A DNA stretch of 64,000 bases from Lottiidibacillus patelloidae (GCF_002262935.1 NZ_NPIA01000003.1:310001-374000), one strand, 5' to 3'. Positions 35,802-45,094 are shown, counted from the stretch's first letter. Notes: generated by a model from the sequence alone, not told the origin. Translations and numbers: made by a program.

Positions 35802-36674
35802 TTAGCCTATTAATTTCATTAAATTCTTAAATTCAAGTTCTTCAAACTTAAACTTTACTACTTCAGGTATCATGTTCCATTCTGCTTCATCAATATTGCA
35901 TTCTAAAGGTACGTCACAACGAATAGTAGCTAAGTCTCTTGATAAATGAAGCATATCAAGGTCTGCTTCAATTTTCTTACGGATTCCAGCTGATAATGAT
36001 GATAAATTCTCTAAAATCCCTTCAATACTACCGTGTTCAGCTAGTAACTTTAATGCTGTTTTTTCTCCGATACCTTTTACACCAGGATAATTGTCACTCG
36101 TATCACCCATTAAACCTTTTAAGTCTATAAACTGAGCAGGAGTTAAGTTCTTCTCTTCCAATAGTGTATCTGGACCATAAACCGCATAATTTCCAATGCC
36201 TTTTTTCATAATAATTACTTTTATATTATCGTCGACTAGTTGAAGAATATCTTTGTCACCAGTAAGGATTTTAACCTCTAATTCTTCAGAAGCGTATTGT
36301 TTAGCAATTGTTCCGATACAATCGTCTGCTTCATAGCCAACCACCCCAATATTCGGTACACTAAAACTATCAACAACTTCTTTAACTAAATCAAATTGAG
36401 GAATTAACTCGACTGGCGCTTCATCTCGGTTAGCTTTGTATTCTGTATATTGTTCCGTGCGGAATGTTTTACTACCCATGTCCCAGCAACAAATAACATG
36501 ACTTGGATTAAAAGTTTCGATCGAATCCCAAAAGTACTTTACAAATCCATGGACAGCATTTGTTGGCAACCCTTTACTAGTTTTCATAATGTATCCACTG
36601 AATGAAGATGCAAAATACGCTCTAAACAAAAGCGCCATCCCATCTACTAATAATAAAGATTTTTTTTCTGACAA
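35802..36674 (-). CDS. ypcP: 5'-3' exonuclease YpcP
   Basis: Stand-alone homologue of the 5'-nuclease domain of DNA polymerase I; removes RNA primers and flaps. Visible are LLLVDGMALLFRAYFAS, the acidic centre in GYEADDCIGTIAKQ and LTGDKDILQLV, and the helix-hairpin-helix DNA-binding motif GDTSDNYPGVKGIGEKTALKLL near residue 195. I favour the TTG at 36674 with GAGGGG upstream (290 residues); an ATG at 36701 would add nine residues. Confidence 0.92.
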   Translation of the reverse strand: MSEKKSLLLVDGMALLFRAYFASSFSGYIMKTSKGLPTNAVHGFVKYFWDSIETFNPSHVICCWDMGSKTFRTEQYTEYKANRDEAPVELIPQFDLVKEVVDSFSVPNIGVVGYEADDCIGTIAKQYASEELEVKILTGDKDILQLVDDNIKVIIMKKGIGNYAVYGPDTLLEEKNLTPAQFIDLKGLMGDTSDNYPGVKGIGEKTALKLLAEHGSIEGILENLSSLSAGIRKKIEADLDMLHLSRDLATIRCDVPLECNIDEAEWNMIPEVVKFKFEELEFKNLMKLIG

Positions 36675-36727
36675 ATTAATCGCCCCTCTCCCATTTTCCA
36701 ACTTCTATTTTAACATGAAATACATAA

Positions 36728-36765
36728 GAAAAAACCTCTTCCTGTAGAAAGGAAAGAGGTTCCAA
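36728..36765 (-). terminator. Terminator of the small spore-protein-like gene
   Basis: On the minus strand AACCTCTTTCCT and AGGAAGAGGTT pair with one bulge around TTCTAC, then six T residues follow. Confidence 0.82.
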
Positions 36766-36781
36766 ATACTTACAAACTAAT

Positions 36782-36922
36782 TTATTTATTTTTAGGATTA
36801 CTCATTTTTTTCGTTTCTACTTCCGCATATGAAGCAAATTCTGCGTCTTGAGAACGTTTTTGCATTTGTTTTGCATTATTATTTCGCATAGCATTTGCAT
36901 TTGCATTTTTAGTTTTACCCAT
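36782..36922 (-). CDS. Small basic protein, possibly gamma-type-like spore protein
   Basis: A 46-residue Asn/Lys/Gln-rich protein: MGKTKNANANAMRNNNAKQM, then QKRSQDAEFASYAEVETKK. The AEFAS...V...KK segment resembles the TEFASET-V--VKKQN unit of gamma-type SASPs, including the EFAS peptide cut by the germination protease, but only one unit is present. GGGGTGG lies upstream of the ATG and a terminator follows. Too short for length-filtered gene calls. Family assignment is tentative. Confidence 0.65.
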   Translation of the reverse strand: MGKTKNANANAMRNNNAKQMQKRSQDAEFASYAEVETKKMSNPKNK

Positions 36923-37063
36923 TCTTCCACCACCCCTTTCCTAATGTTTCTACTATTTGTAAAATCAGTGTAAATCATTCGTGTTATGTTGCAGCATAAA
37001 ATTAGATGTGTTAAAAAGTTATGCTAAACTGTAAATAGATAATGGAAGAGGAAAGGAAGAATT

Positions 37064-37450
37064 ATGTTGAGGATTAAATTAACTAGTGTATTTGTAGAAG
37101 ACCAAGAAAAGGCATTGAAATTTTATACAGAAGTTTTAGGATTTATTAAGAAGACAGAATTACCTGCAGGTGAATACAAATGGCTAACTGTCGTTTCTAA
37201 AGAAGGCTCTCAGGATCTAGAATTATTACTTGAACCAAATCAGCACCCTGCGGCTAAAGTGTACCAAAAAGAGATTTATGATGCAGGTATTCCAATTACT
37301 GCATTTGAAGTGGACGATATGGACAAAGAATTTATTCGACTAAAAAGTTTAGGAGTAAGATTTAAGCAAGAACCGATGCAAGCTGGTGATGTAACAATTG
37401 CTGTTTTTGACGATACTTGTGGAAACTTAATTCAATTATATCAAGCATGA
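37064..37450 (+). CDS. VOC-family (glyoxalase-like) protein
   Basis: A 128-residue single vicinal-oxygen-chelate module: IKLTSVFVEDQEKALKFYTEVLGF at the start, LLLEPNQHPAAKVYQKEIY in the middle and FDDTCGNLIQLYQ at the end. Such proteins are often dimeric metal enzymes for small-molecule resistance or isomerisation; substrate unknown. Single gene. Confidence 0.9.
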   Translation: MLRIKLTSVFVEDQEKALKFYTEVLGFIKKTELPAGEYKWLTVVSKEGSQDLELLLEPNQHPAAKVYQKEIYDAGIPITAFEVDDMDKEFIRLKSLGVRFKQEPMQAGDVTIAVFDDTCGNLIQLYQA

Positions 37451-37472
37451 TGAGCAAGTTATAAAAGAGTAG

Positions 37473-37503
37473 ATAAAAACGCAGGGAGATGGTATCCCTG
37501 CGT
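37473..37503. terminator. Bidirectional terminator
   Basis: ACGCAGGG pairs with CCCTGCGT; T-rich on both exits. It separates the VOC gene from a convergent membrane gene. Confidence 0.8.
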
Positions 37504-37511
37504 CTTTCATT

Positions 37512-37838
37512 CTATGCATAGTTGTTAACGACGAAATCGCTAAATTCTAAATAAAACCATGTAACTCCAAACATAATTATTAAAATAAAAATGAGAAGTA
37601 ACCTTGCCATATCAAGGTTCGTATTTAACTTTAAGCTAAATACTATACCTAATACGACTGAAATTGGCAGTATGAAATATATGTGGCCATACTCCAATAA
37701 TTGGCGATCTAATTGATAGCGAAGCACTTTTAATAAAGGCCATGTAGGATAATCAAAAGGGATAAGTTTTATGCTTAATGTAGCTAAGGCATAAAAACTT
37801 ATGATAAATCCTATAATGAATTTTTTATAAGAAAACAT
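37512..37838 (-). CDS. Small integral membrane protein
   Basis: A 108-residue protein with three hydrophobic helices (about 5-25, 52-72 and 80-100), starting MFSYKKFIIGFIISFYALAT. No conserved family recognised; a weak resemblance to VanZ-like or YoaS-like small membrane proteins cannot be excluded. Located 34 bases downstream of the oligoendopeptidase gene, which may be cotranscribed. Confidence 0.7.
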   Translation of the reverse strand: MFSYKKFIIGFIISFYALATLSIKLIPFDYPTWPLLKVLRYQLDRQLLEYGHIYFILPISVVLGIVFSLKLNTNLDMARLLLIFILIIMFGVTWFYLEFSDFVVNNYA

Positions 37839-37872
37839 TTAGGGATAAGCACTCCTATCCACATTATAAGAT

Positions 37873-39564
37873 TTATTTTAAAGCATCCAATTCTTCTGAA
37901 ATAAACTCCATTAATTCTTTTACCATCTTCGCAGAAAAATCAAAGGATATACCAGCTGTTTCATAAACTTCTGGTAACGATTTTGACTTTCCTAAAGAAA
38001 GTGCTTTTTTATAGTTTTCAACAGCTTTTTCTGGGTTTTCTTTGAATTGTTTGTACATTTGTACTGCACCAAGCTGAGCTATTACGTATTCAATGTAATA
38101 GAACGGAACTTCAAAAATATGAAGGGTCATTACCCAACGGTTTGCAAGTGCATCTTCATATCCTGAGAAGTCAGTATTACTTGCGAAGAACTGTTTTGCT
38201 AACTGATAAAACTTTTCGTTCCTTTCCTCTTTCGAATGCGAAGGATTTTCATACATCCAATGTTGGAACTGGTCAATTACCACTCCATGTGGCAAGAACT
38301 TAATTATGCCTTCTAATTGTTCTCTCTTTGCACGCTTTAAATCTTCTTCATTATCATAAAATTGATCCCATAAATGCATTGAGAATAACTCCATTGTCAT
38401 ACTCGCTAGCTCTGCAGACTCCATCGGTGTATCCTTATATTCAGAAAGCGGCAGTTGTTCTTTGTACATATTATGAATACAATGGCCCATTTCATGGACT
38501 AATGTTGTTAAATCTGACTGGTTTCCTGTAGCATTCATAAAGATGAATGAAAGATTAGATACCGGTAGCGGCGCACAAAAACCACCAGGTGATTTTCCTT
38601 TTCGGTTTTCTAAATCTAACATGTCTCGCTTATTCATTTCAGAAATTAAATTGCCGAACTTAGGATCAATTTTATTTAACATTGTTTCTGTTCCAGAAAT
38701 TAATTCTTCTACATTTTTAAATGGTTTTAGTGGCAGTTTTCCTTCTGGTACTGCTTGTACGTCCCATGGTCTATAATTCGAAACATTTATTTCCGCTTGA
38801 TGTTTTTTTTCTAATGCTTCTTTTAAAGGGACAACATGTTCTTTAATTGCAGCTGCTAATTCATGACAATCTTCTGCAGTATATGAGAAGCGCTCATATT
38901 TTTTAAACATAAAGTCTCTATAATTAGCAACATCAGCATTTTTGGCTTTTTCCTCACGAATCTTAATTAAGTCTGACATTATATCGCCTAGTTCATTATT
39001 TTTAGAAAGAAGCGATTCATGCACTAATTTCCAGGCTTTCTCACGCACAGTACGGTCACTATCTTTTAGAAAAACTGCCATTTGACTTAATGTTTTTTCT
39101 TCACCATTCCAGTTAACTGTTAAGCTTCCCGTAATCTCAAAGTAACGCGTAGAAAGTTTTTCCTCTTCTACCTCTAGCTGAATATTATCTTCTCTAAATA
39201 AATTAATAGCATTTTCTTTACTTAGTATGTATTGCTCATAATAACTAGTATCTAAAGCATGGCGAAATTCACTATTGTAAAATTTCTCATCATACTTCGC
39301 TGTATACTTTTTTATTAATGGCTGAATAACTTCTGAGTCATGTTGGTAAGCCTTCTTAATGTCTTGATCTGTATTATCACATTGTAAGGCAATATAATGT
39401 CCAGTTAACGTTTCTTCAATTTCTTCAAGGACAACTGATTTATCTTGCAACCATTGGACTAAATCACTTGTTGACTTTATTTCTACATTTAAAAGCGTTT
39501 CTAGCTTATCCTTAACGAGGTTCTCATCATTTAGAGGTATATTTTCTTGATAAAATTTTTTCAT
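37873..39564 (-). CDS. M3-family oligoendopeptidase (PepF-like)
   Basis: A cytoplasmic zinc metallopeptidase of 563 residues that trims short peptides. The HExxH zinc motif is in TTLVHEMGHCIHNMY near residue 355, with the downstream third-ligand Glu in TPMESAELASMTMELFS. Length is typical of the M3B family. Transcribed alone or with the small membrane protein after it. Confidence 0.93.
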   Translation of the reverse strand: MKKFYQENIPLNDENLVKDKLETLLNVEIKSTSDLVQWLQDKSVVLEEIEETLTGHYIALQCDNTDQDIKKAYQHDSEVIQPLIKKYTAKYDEKFYNSEFRHALDTSYYEQYILSKENAINLFREDNIQLEVEEEKLSTRYFEITGSLTVNWNGEEKTLSQMAVFLKDSDRTVREKAWKLVHESLLSKNNELGDIMSDLIKIREEKAKNADVANYRDFMFKKYERFSYTAEDCHELAAAIKEHVVPLKEALEKKHQAEINVSNYRPWDVQAVPEGKLPLKPFKNVEELISGTETMLNKIDPKFGNLISEMNKRDMLDLENRKGKSPGGFCAPLPVSNLSFIFMNATGNQSDLTTLVHEMGHCIHNMYKEQLPLSEYKDTPMESAELASMTMELFSMHLWDQFYDNEEDLKRAKREQLEGIIKFLPHGVVIDQFQHWMYENPSHSKEERNEKFYQLAKQFFASNTDFSGYEDALANRWVMTLHIFEVPFYYIEYVIAQLGAVQMYKQFKENPEKAVENYKKALSLGKSKSLPEVYETAGISFDFSAKMVKELMEFISEELDALK

Positions 39565-39605
39565 TTAATACCACACCTATTCTTATTATTAGTTATACAT
39601 AGAAA

Positions 39606-39631
39606 TAGCTCCTGCCAATTGACAAGAGCTA
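39606..39631 (-). terminator. Weak terminator after lipoprotein gene
   Basis: On the minus strand TAGCTCTTGTC can pair with GGCAGGAGCTA (two G-U pairs) around AATT, followed by only a short T run (TTTCTA). Confidence 0.6.
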
Positions 39632-39642
39632 CAATAAACTTT

Positions 39643-40047
39643 CTATAGGTTTTCTGAAATAACCCACCATTTATCGTCTCTTTTCAGTAGTTGAATTTGT
39701 GCTTCCTTTTCAGTAGCCATACCATCAACAACGATTGTAACAGTAACGTTTACGATTTTTCGACCGTCTTCTCCATCTTCAGTGGAACCCATCTCATATG
39801 AATGAAGAATTTTATCATTTTTACTAGCCTCAGCCGTTTCCGTCATTTCCTCTATTGTTGTACCTAAGTAATCCGCAATTTCTTGTAGATGTTCTTGGTC
39901 TAACAAACTAACCATTGCCTTAATATCTTGTTTTTTCATTGATTTTAAGTACAATTCTGCTGTAGCTTCGGGTGAATCTTGATTATTACAAGCCATTAAT
40001 ACAACTGTCATAAATAAAAGTGTCATCATTACTACCAATTTTTTCAT
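39643..40047 (-). CDS. Lipoprotein, DUF4878-like
   Basis: A 134-residue exported lipoprotein. The signal MKKLVVMMTLLFMTVVLMAC ends in a lipobox LMAC with Cys at residue 20. The mature part (SPEATAELYLKSMKKQDIKAM... KRDDKWWVI) has the NTF2-like pattern of DUF4878 proteins. Function unknown. Single gene. Confidence 0.88.
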   Translation of the reverse strand: MKKLVVMMTLLFMTVVLMACNNQDSPEATAELYLKSMKKQDIKAMVSLLDQEHLQEIADYLGTTIEEMTETAEASKNDKILHSYEMGSTEDGEDGRKIVNVTVTIVVDGMATEKEAQIQLLKRDDKWWVISENL

Positions 40048-40139
40048 ATTTTATCTCTCCTCTATGAAGTAAAATCACTGTAAGCCTATCTTACCATAAA
40101 TATATTAGATTTTTCTGCAAAATTATATGAACAATAAAA

Positions 40140-40166
40140 AAAAGCCTCCACTTAAAGTGAAGGTAC
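40140..40166 (-). terminator. Terminator of DUF420 gene
   Basis: CCTTCACTT and AAGTGGAGG form a stem with one G-U pair, followed on the minus strand by eight T residues. Confidence 0.82.
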
Positions 40167-40172
40167 TACAGT

Positions 40173-40700
40173 TTAGTAATATGGTGAAATCATTAAATAT
40201 ACAATTACGCCTGTTAAGCTTACATACAACCAAAGTGGCATAGTCCATCGAGCAATTTTGCGATGTTTTTCTACTTGCATCGTAAATCCTCGAACTACAG
40301 TCGTAAGTGCTAGAGGTACGATTACAATTGCTAATAAAATATGAGAAATAAGAATAAAGAAATAAACATATCTTATAAATCCTTCTCCACCAAAAGGTGT
40401 AGACTCTGTTAAGTAATGATAAGTAACATAAGATAGTAAAAATAACGCTGTTGTAGAAAATGCTGCAATAATAAATCGTTTGTGTAAAGTAATATTTTTC
40501 ATTTTAATAGCGTAAAGTGCAGCTAGTAAAAATACAAATGTAAAACTATTAAAAATTGCATTAAACATTGGTAAGATAGTGACATCAAATCCTGTCTTCC
40601 CTTCATACCCTGGGAGGAAAAATAGGATTGCAACTAATGCATTAATAGCTATTGTTAAAATGACAATGATTGGTGTGTAGTTTTTAGTATTTTCATTCAT
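40173..40700 (-). CDS. DUF420 membrane protein (YozB/CtaM type)
   Basis: A 175-residue protein with five hydrophobic helices and the conserved HKRFIIAAF (helix 3 start), YVTYHYLT and LISHILLAI histidines. The family includes B. subtilis YozB; the Staphylococcus homologue CtaM is needed for assembly of aa3-type oxidase. A role in heme-copper oxidase maturation is therefore plausible, but no oxidase or ctaA/ctaB gene adjoins it. Confidence 0.87.
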   Translation of the reverse strand: MNENTKNYTPIIVILTIAINALVAILFFLPGYEGKTGFDVTILPMFNAIFNSFTFVFLLAALYAIKMKNITLHKRFIIAAFSTTALFLLSYVTYHYLTESTPFGGEGFIRYVYFFILISHILLAIVIVPLALTTVVRGFTMQVEKHRKIARWTMPLWLYVSLTGVIVYLMISPYY

Positions 40701-40826
40701 TGGCGTCCTACTCCTTTAAACTTATTATACAATTAGTAGCATACATGAGAGGATAATAGAACGCAATAAGAAAGAGAAGTTCTAATTAATAAGAGAACAT
40801 ATGTCAACTTGGCTTTATTTATTTTC

Positions 40827-40857
40827 AAGAAAAAACTCACAAAAGATTTGTGAGTTT
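40827..40857 (-). terminator. Terminator of the ykoEDC operon
   Basis: AAACTCACAAA pairs perfectly with TTTGTGAGTTT around a 3-base loop and ends in TTTTTTC on the minus strand. It overlaps the ykoC stop codon. Confidence 0.9.
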
Positions 40858-41653
40858 AATGACGAACATCAATAACTTGGAAATATGGAAATTGTAACCC
40901 GATATAATAGGTAGATATTATGATCAATATCATCAACGTGATAAAGTATAAATCCACCCTAGAAAAGCCTGTTATATAATAATACGTTCTATTTTTAGCT
41001 GCAGAAAAACGTTTTGCTTCCATTGCTACCGCTATTCGATGTGCACGACGAATACTTTGTGAGAATAGCGGAATAGTATAGCGTTTAAGGCGTAAATAAA
41101 AGCTAGTTAATCCCTTACCACTCTCTGCACCCCGGACTTTTAAAGCATACCTTAACGTTTGCAATTCATCGAATAATATAGGTAATAATCGCAATGCTGC
41201 CATAAAAGCATAAGCATATTTTGGACTTACCTTTAATTGTTGCATTAAGGAATAAAAGAGCATTACTGGGCGTGTTGTTAATGCAAACAAAAGACTTAAT
41301 GACGCGAATACTAACGCACGAAAACCAATGTGAATCCCTCTGAATAAACTTTCTTCACTCACTTTCACTAATGCCCATTCAAATAAGACATTGCTACCTT
41401 TTCCAAACATAATCATCGTACTTGCAGTTGAAATGAAAATCAGAAAAAAAGGGATACTGAATAACAATATTCGTTTTTTTGGATGACCTGTCATAAAGAA
41501 AAATACGGCGTATAGGACGATCGCTAAGTTAATCATCACATTAGGGTTATGAATAAATAATACTGTAAGGAAGATTACAGTTAATAAAATTAATTTTAGA
41601 CTTGGATTAATTTTATGAATCCAAGTTTCTTTAACAACGAGACTATCGTACAT
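40856..41653 (-). CDS. ykoC: ECF transporter transmembrane T component (YkoC-like)
   Basis: The coupling membrane subunit of an energy-coupling-factor importer, 265 residues with about five helices. It has the two EcfT coupling motifs, one of the A-x-R-x-R/G type (ALKVRGAES near residue 170) and AMEAKRFSA near residue 210, that dock onto the ATPase. The start overlaps the end of ykoD by 11 bases. Part of the thiamin-regulated ykoEDC operon. Confidence 0.9.
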   Translation of the reverse strand: MYDSLVVKETWIHKINPSLKLILLTVIFLTVLFIHNPNVMINLAIVLYAVFFFMTGHPKKRILLFSIPFFLIFISTASTMIMFGKGSNVLFEWALVKVSEESLFRGIHIGFRALVFASLSLLFALTTRPVMLFYSLMQQLKVSPKYAYAFMAALRLLPILFDELQTLRYALKVRGAESGKGLTSFYLRLKRYTIPLFSQSIRRAHRIAVAMEAKRFSAAKNRTYYYITGFSRVDLYFITLMILIIISTYYIGLQFPYFQVIDVRH

Positions 41654-43124
41654 AGAGCTCGCTCCCCTCTAGTGACGCAGGTCTTTCACGCTTCCTAACC
41701 TCGTAATCTTCAGTTAATATTCCTTGTTCAATTTGCCAAACCCTAGTTGCAAAGTGTTCAACAATATGAAGATCATGGGTAACCATAATAATCGAAGTAC
41801 CGTTTTCTTGCAATAACTGAAGGTGTTCTAAAATCTCAAACGTATTTTTTGCATCTTGACCAAAAGTTGGTTCATCAAGTAACAATACTTTTTGATTTTT
41901 TACAATTGCTGTTGCGACACTTAACCTTCTTTTTTGCCCAATTGATAATTGGTACGGGTGATTTTCTGCAAACGCCGTTAATTGAAATTGACGTAATATT
42001 TTCTCCACCCTTGGCTTTATTACTTTTTCCGGAACTTGATCTATTCTTAAGGTAAAAGCAACTTCATCATAAACTGTATTTGTAACAAACTGATATTCCG
42101 GATTCTGAAAGACAAAGGACATCTCTTCAGTTAGTTTAGTTCTTTTTGAAACTACTTTCTCAGCAAATTCATACGTTCCACTAGTTTTGATGAGTTGCAT
42201 TAAGGCATGTAAAAACGTGCTCTTACCAGCTCCATTTTCCCCGATGACAGTAATCCATTCCCCTGGTTTTACTGAAGTAGAGGAAACAGCTATTTTTATT
42301 TCTTTCCCTCTATATCCTTTAAAATCATCAAGTTTCAATAAATCAGACTGCTCATTAAAGTGGATTTCTTGCTGATAACTCTTTTGTTTGCTATTTATAT
42401 ATTCATTCCAAACATCTGGATACCAAATACCACCACTAATTAGTTCCGCTTTATTATTAGCAAAAACATCCTCTTTTTTACCATCTGCGATAATCTGTCC
42501 ATTACTGTTAAATAAGATAATTCGGTCTACAAAATCAATAACTTCATCTATTTTATGCTCAACAATAATTACAGTTTTATCTTTACTAACGTCCTTAAGT
42601 GTTTGCCAAACTTGCTTTGTACCTTCGGGGTCTAACATTGCAGTCGGCTCGTCTAAAAAAAGAACTTCTGGGTCTAATGCCAAAACAGATGCAATGGCTA
42701 GCCTTTGTTTCATTCCCCCAGAAAGATGTTGAATATTTGTGTGCAAGTTCTCTAAACGAAGATTTACAGTAGCGAGCAGTTGTTCAATACGTTCTTTCAT
42801 TTCAGGTTGAGGAACTTGTAAATTCTCTAGAACAAAGGCAATTTCTTCATCAACAAAGGGCATACAAAATTGACTTTCCGGATCTTGAAATACATAAGCC
42901 CAAGATTCTGGAACATTAATACTCTCAGCTTTCATTGGCACTTCTATAGAATTTGGAATAATTCCAGCCATGACTTGTAGTAACGTCGATTTACCACAAC
43001 CAGATGGACCAAGCATTAATACTTTTTCGCCTTTGCGAAAACAAAGGGATAAATCCTTAAATAATAAGGATTCTCCCCCTGGAAATTTTAGTCTTAATTT
43101 ATCTACACCATAACTTGATGTCAT
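41643..43124 (-). CDS. ykoD: ECF transporter double ATPase (YkoD-like)
   Basis: A 493-residue fusion of two ABC ATPase domains. Domain 1 has Walker A GPSGCGKST near residue 39, signature LSGGMKQRLAIAS and LFLDEPTAMLDPEG; domain 2 has GENGAGKST near residue 297, LSIGQKRRLSVAT and LLLDEPTFGQDAKN. The second signature (LSIGQ) deviates slightly. Energises vitamin-precursor uptake through YkoE. Lies 13 bases after ykoE. Confidence 0.93.
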   Translation of the reverse strand: MTSSYGVDKLRLKFPGGESLLFKDLSLCFRKGEKVLMLGPSGCGKSTLLQVMAGIIPNSIEVPMKAESINVPESWAYVFQDPESQFCMPFVDEEIAFVLENLQVPQPEMKERIEQLLATVNLRLENLHTNIQHLSGGMKQRLAIASVLALDPEVLFLDEPTAMLDPEGTKQVWQTLKDVSKDKTVIIVEHKIDEVIDFVDRIILFNSNGQIIADGKKEDVFANNKAELISGGIWYPDVWNEYINSKQKSYQQEIHFNEQSDLLKLDDFKGYRGKEIKIAVSSTSVKPGEWITVIGENGAGKSTFLHALMQLIKTSGTYEFAEKVVSKRTKLTEEMSFVFQNPEYQFVTNTVYDEVAFTLRIDQVPEKVIKPRVEKILRQFQLTAFAENHPYQLSIGQKRRLSVATAIVKNQKVLLLDEPTFGQDAKNTFEILEHLQLLQENGTSIIMVTHDLHIVEHFATRVWQIEQGILTEDYEVRKRERPASLEGSELYVR

Positions 43125-43137
43125 AAGATACTCCTTT

Positions 43138-43743
43138 TTAATCTTCTAATGCCTCATAGTCTTTTTGCTCTACTGGGCGAACTAGATTAGTTACACCTGT
43201 AAGTTCTAATGCTTTAACGATAGCATATGCAAAAATACCAGCAATAACAATTGCCCCTAGTGTACGTGCACCAATCATAATTAATAAATTCCATAACGCT
43301 AAATCTACGATATACCCATTGAAGTAATCGACAACAAGTGACCCAATTGTCGCACCAATTGCAGCTAATGAAACAACAATTACTGAAAAACGTTTATAGC
43401 GGAATGCTGCAAAAACAAGTTCTGCTCCAATCCCTTGTATTAGACCATAAATTAATAATGGAACTCCATAAGGGCTTCCAAGGATAAACTCTCCACTAGC
43501 AGCTACTAATTCTGCAATAATTGCTACACCCGGCTTACGAATCACTAAGAATGCAATAGTTGCAGCAATAAACCACATACCATAAACAAGCTCGTTAATA
43601 TGAAAGCCAAATGGAGTTACGAATGCATAAAATTGTGCCCACAATACGTAAACAACTGCAAACACTAATGCAATGACAGCGGTTACTAATATATCGGCTA
43701 ATGTTAACTTACTAGATTTTCTTTCTGATACACTATTATTCAT
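43138..43743 (-). CDS. ykoE: ECF transporter substrate-binding S component YkoE
   Basis: A 201-residue membrane protein with five or six helices and the YkoE pattern (VLWAQFYAFVTPFGFHINELVYGMWFIA; IRKPGVAIIAELVAASGEFILGSPYG). The family takes up thiamin or its precursor HMP. The ATG at 43743 has GGGGAGAG six bases upstream; a longer frame to 43776 has no binding site. First gene of ykoEDC and controlled by the TPP riboswitch ahead of it. B. subtilis has a fourth gene, ykoF, which is missing here. Confidence 0.93.
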   Translation of the reverse strand: MNNSVSERKSSKLTLADILVTAVIALVFAVVYVLWAQFYAFVTPFGFHINELVYGMWFIAATIAFLVIRKPGVAIIAELVAASGEFILGSPYGVPLLIYGLIQGIGAELVFAAFRYKRFSVIVVSLAAIGATIGSLVVDYFNGYIVDLALWNLLIMIGARTLGAIVIAGIFAYAIVKALELTGVTNLVRPVEQKDYEALED

Positions 43744-43777
43744 TTTAATCTCTCCCCTGAAATTATATTTGAACAAT

Positions 43778-43942
43778 AAAAAACCTGCACTATAGATCCA
43801 GTGCAGGCAAATATGTATAAGTTGACTATCGCAGTATTAAACGTTATCGACTTATTACTTCCTTGCGCTGGTATTATCCAGATCGAGTTTTGAGGGTTAG
43901 CAATAACATTGCCTCTCAGCCAAATAGATGGCACCCCTAGTA
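43778..43942 (-). promoter_or_regulatory. TPP (THI-box) riboswitch with terminator
   Basis: On the minus strand the aptamer (43942-43855) shows GGGGTGCC, GGCTGAGAGG, ACCCTC, GATCTGGATAATACCAGCG and CAAGGAAGT in order, the conserved THI-box elements. A terminator follows at 43807-43778: CCTGCACT / AGTGCAGG plus six T. Thiamin pyrophosphate should stop transcription before ykoE. The region 43943-44113 beyond it shows only AT-rich spacer between divergent genes. Confidence 0.95.
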
Positions 43943-44113
43943 ATAATTAGTTGGTTTTTTATTGTCGCTTTCATTTTATCGGTTACTTATCTTTTTGTAA
44001 ATAGTTAATTGGTTAGAAAAGAAAAATCTCCTCTATTTTTTGTTAAATGTGTATAAATAGCCCTCACCGCTCTTGTCCTATTGCAATAGAATACATGGGA
44101 GGGATTTTTAATT

Positions 44114-45058
44114 ATGATAAGTTTTTTTTCAATCTTTAACGAATTTTTTGTTTTATTTCTCATTGCTTTTATAGGATTCAGTGCAAAGTGGTTTGGAATA
44201 TTTAATAAAAAAATTGATTTTGCTTTTACGCAAATCATATTATTTATTACATTACCTCTGTTAATCATACATTCACTCGACTATAAAATTAGCTTGTATA
44301 TCTTCAAAGATTTTTTATGGTTAATCTTATTGTCAGTTTTCATATTATCTATAGCAGTAATAATTGCACATTTTTTAGTCAAACCTATAAAACTGTCTAG
44401 TTCTAGAAGTGGTGTTTTTCAAGCGTTGATGATATTTGGAAACCAAGGGTTTATTGGATTCGCACTTTGTTTTCTTTTATTTAAAGAACAGGGCATTGCC
44501 TACGCCACTATATTTAATTTATTCTTTTTAATATTGATTTGGACATATGGCGTCTATTTAGTTGCCCGAGATAAAGTTAAACTTCCATTATGGAAGCTCC
44601 TGTTTAATCCAGGCTTAATCGCTACCTTAATCGGCCTTATTCTTATTACGACTCCATTAACACTTCCATACACGATATCTAAATCATTTCAACTGATTGG
44701 ATTGTGTACTATTCCACTATCAATGCTGTTCATTGGAAGTTTGCTTGGAAATATTAAAAAGTCAGACTTATATTGCTATTTAAGATATTATCCGCTTTGG
44801 TTGCTTGCTTTTATGAAATTATTACTATTACCATTACTCTTATTCCCATTTTTATTACTACACATCTCATATGAAGTTATAATGGTCGCAATTATATTAA
44901 CAGCAACACCATCAGCACCAACAATTGCATTGTATGCAAAATCATTTAAAGCGGATTATCGTTTAGCAACGGTAGGCGTATTTATTACAACACTTCTTGC
45001 TTGCTTAACAATTCCATTCCTGTTTTGGCTAGCATCATATTTGTTTTGTATATTCTAA
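44114..45058 (+). CDS. AEC family transporter
   Basis: A member of the auxin efflux carrier superfamily, 314 residues with ten hydrophobic helices in two halves. The middle carries the typical GNQGFIGFALCFLLFKEQG segment and the second half the ATPSAPTIALYAKSFKAD segment near residue 280. Bacterial relatives move organic acids; substrate here is unknown. GGGAGGG lies before the ATG. Single gene. Confidence 0.9.
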   Translation: MISFFSIFNEFFVLFLIAFIGFSAKWFGIFNKKIDFAFTQIILFITLPLLIIHSLDYKISLYIFKDFLWLILLSVFILSIAVIIAHFLVKPIKLSSSRSGVFQALMIFGNQGFIGFALCFLLFKEQGIAYATIFNLFFLILIWTYGVYLVARDKVKLPLWKLLFNPGLIATLIGLILITTPLTLPYTISKSFQLIGLCTIPLSMLFIGSLLGNIKKSDLYCYLRYYPLWLLAFMKLLLLPLLLFPFLLLHISYEVIMVAIILTATPSAPTIALYAKSFKADYRLATVGVFITTLLACLTIPFLFWLASYLFCIF

Positions 45059-45090
45059 AAAAGTACAGAGCTTTCACTCTGTACTTTTTT
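45057..45090. terminator. Bidirectional terminator
   Basis: AAAAAAGTACAGAG pairs with CTCTGTACTTTTTT around a 6-base loop; it ends the AEC gene and the convergent glycyl-tRNA synthetase gene. Confidence 0.93.
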
Positions 45091-45094
45091 CATA

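Noticed and set aside
43740-43934. A minus-strand reading frame of 64 residues
   Set aside because: It is the TPP riboswitch aptamer and terminator read as protein; conserved bases are those of the RNA.
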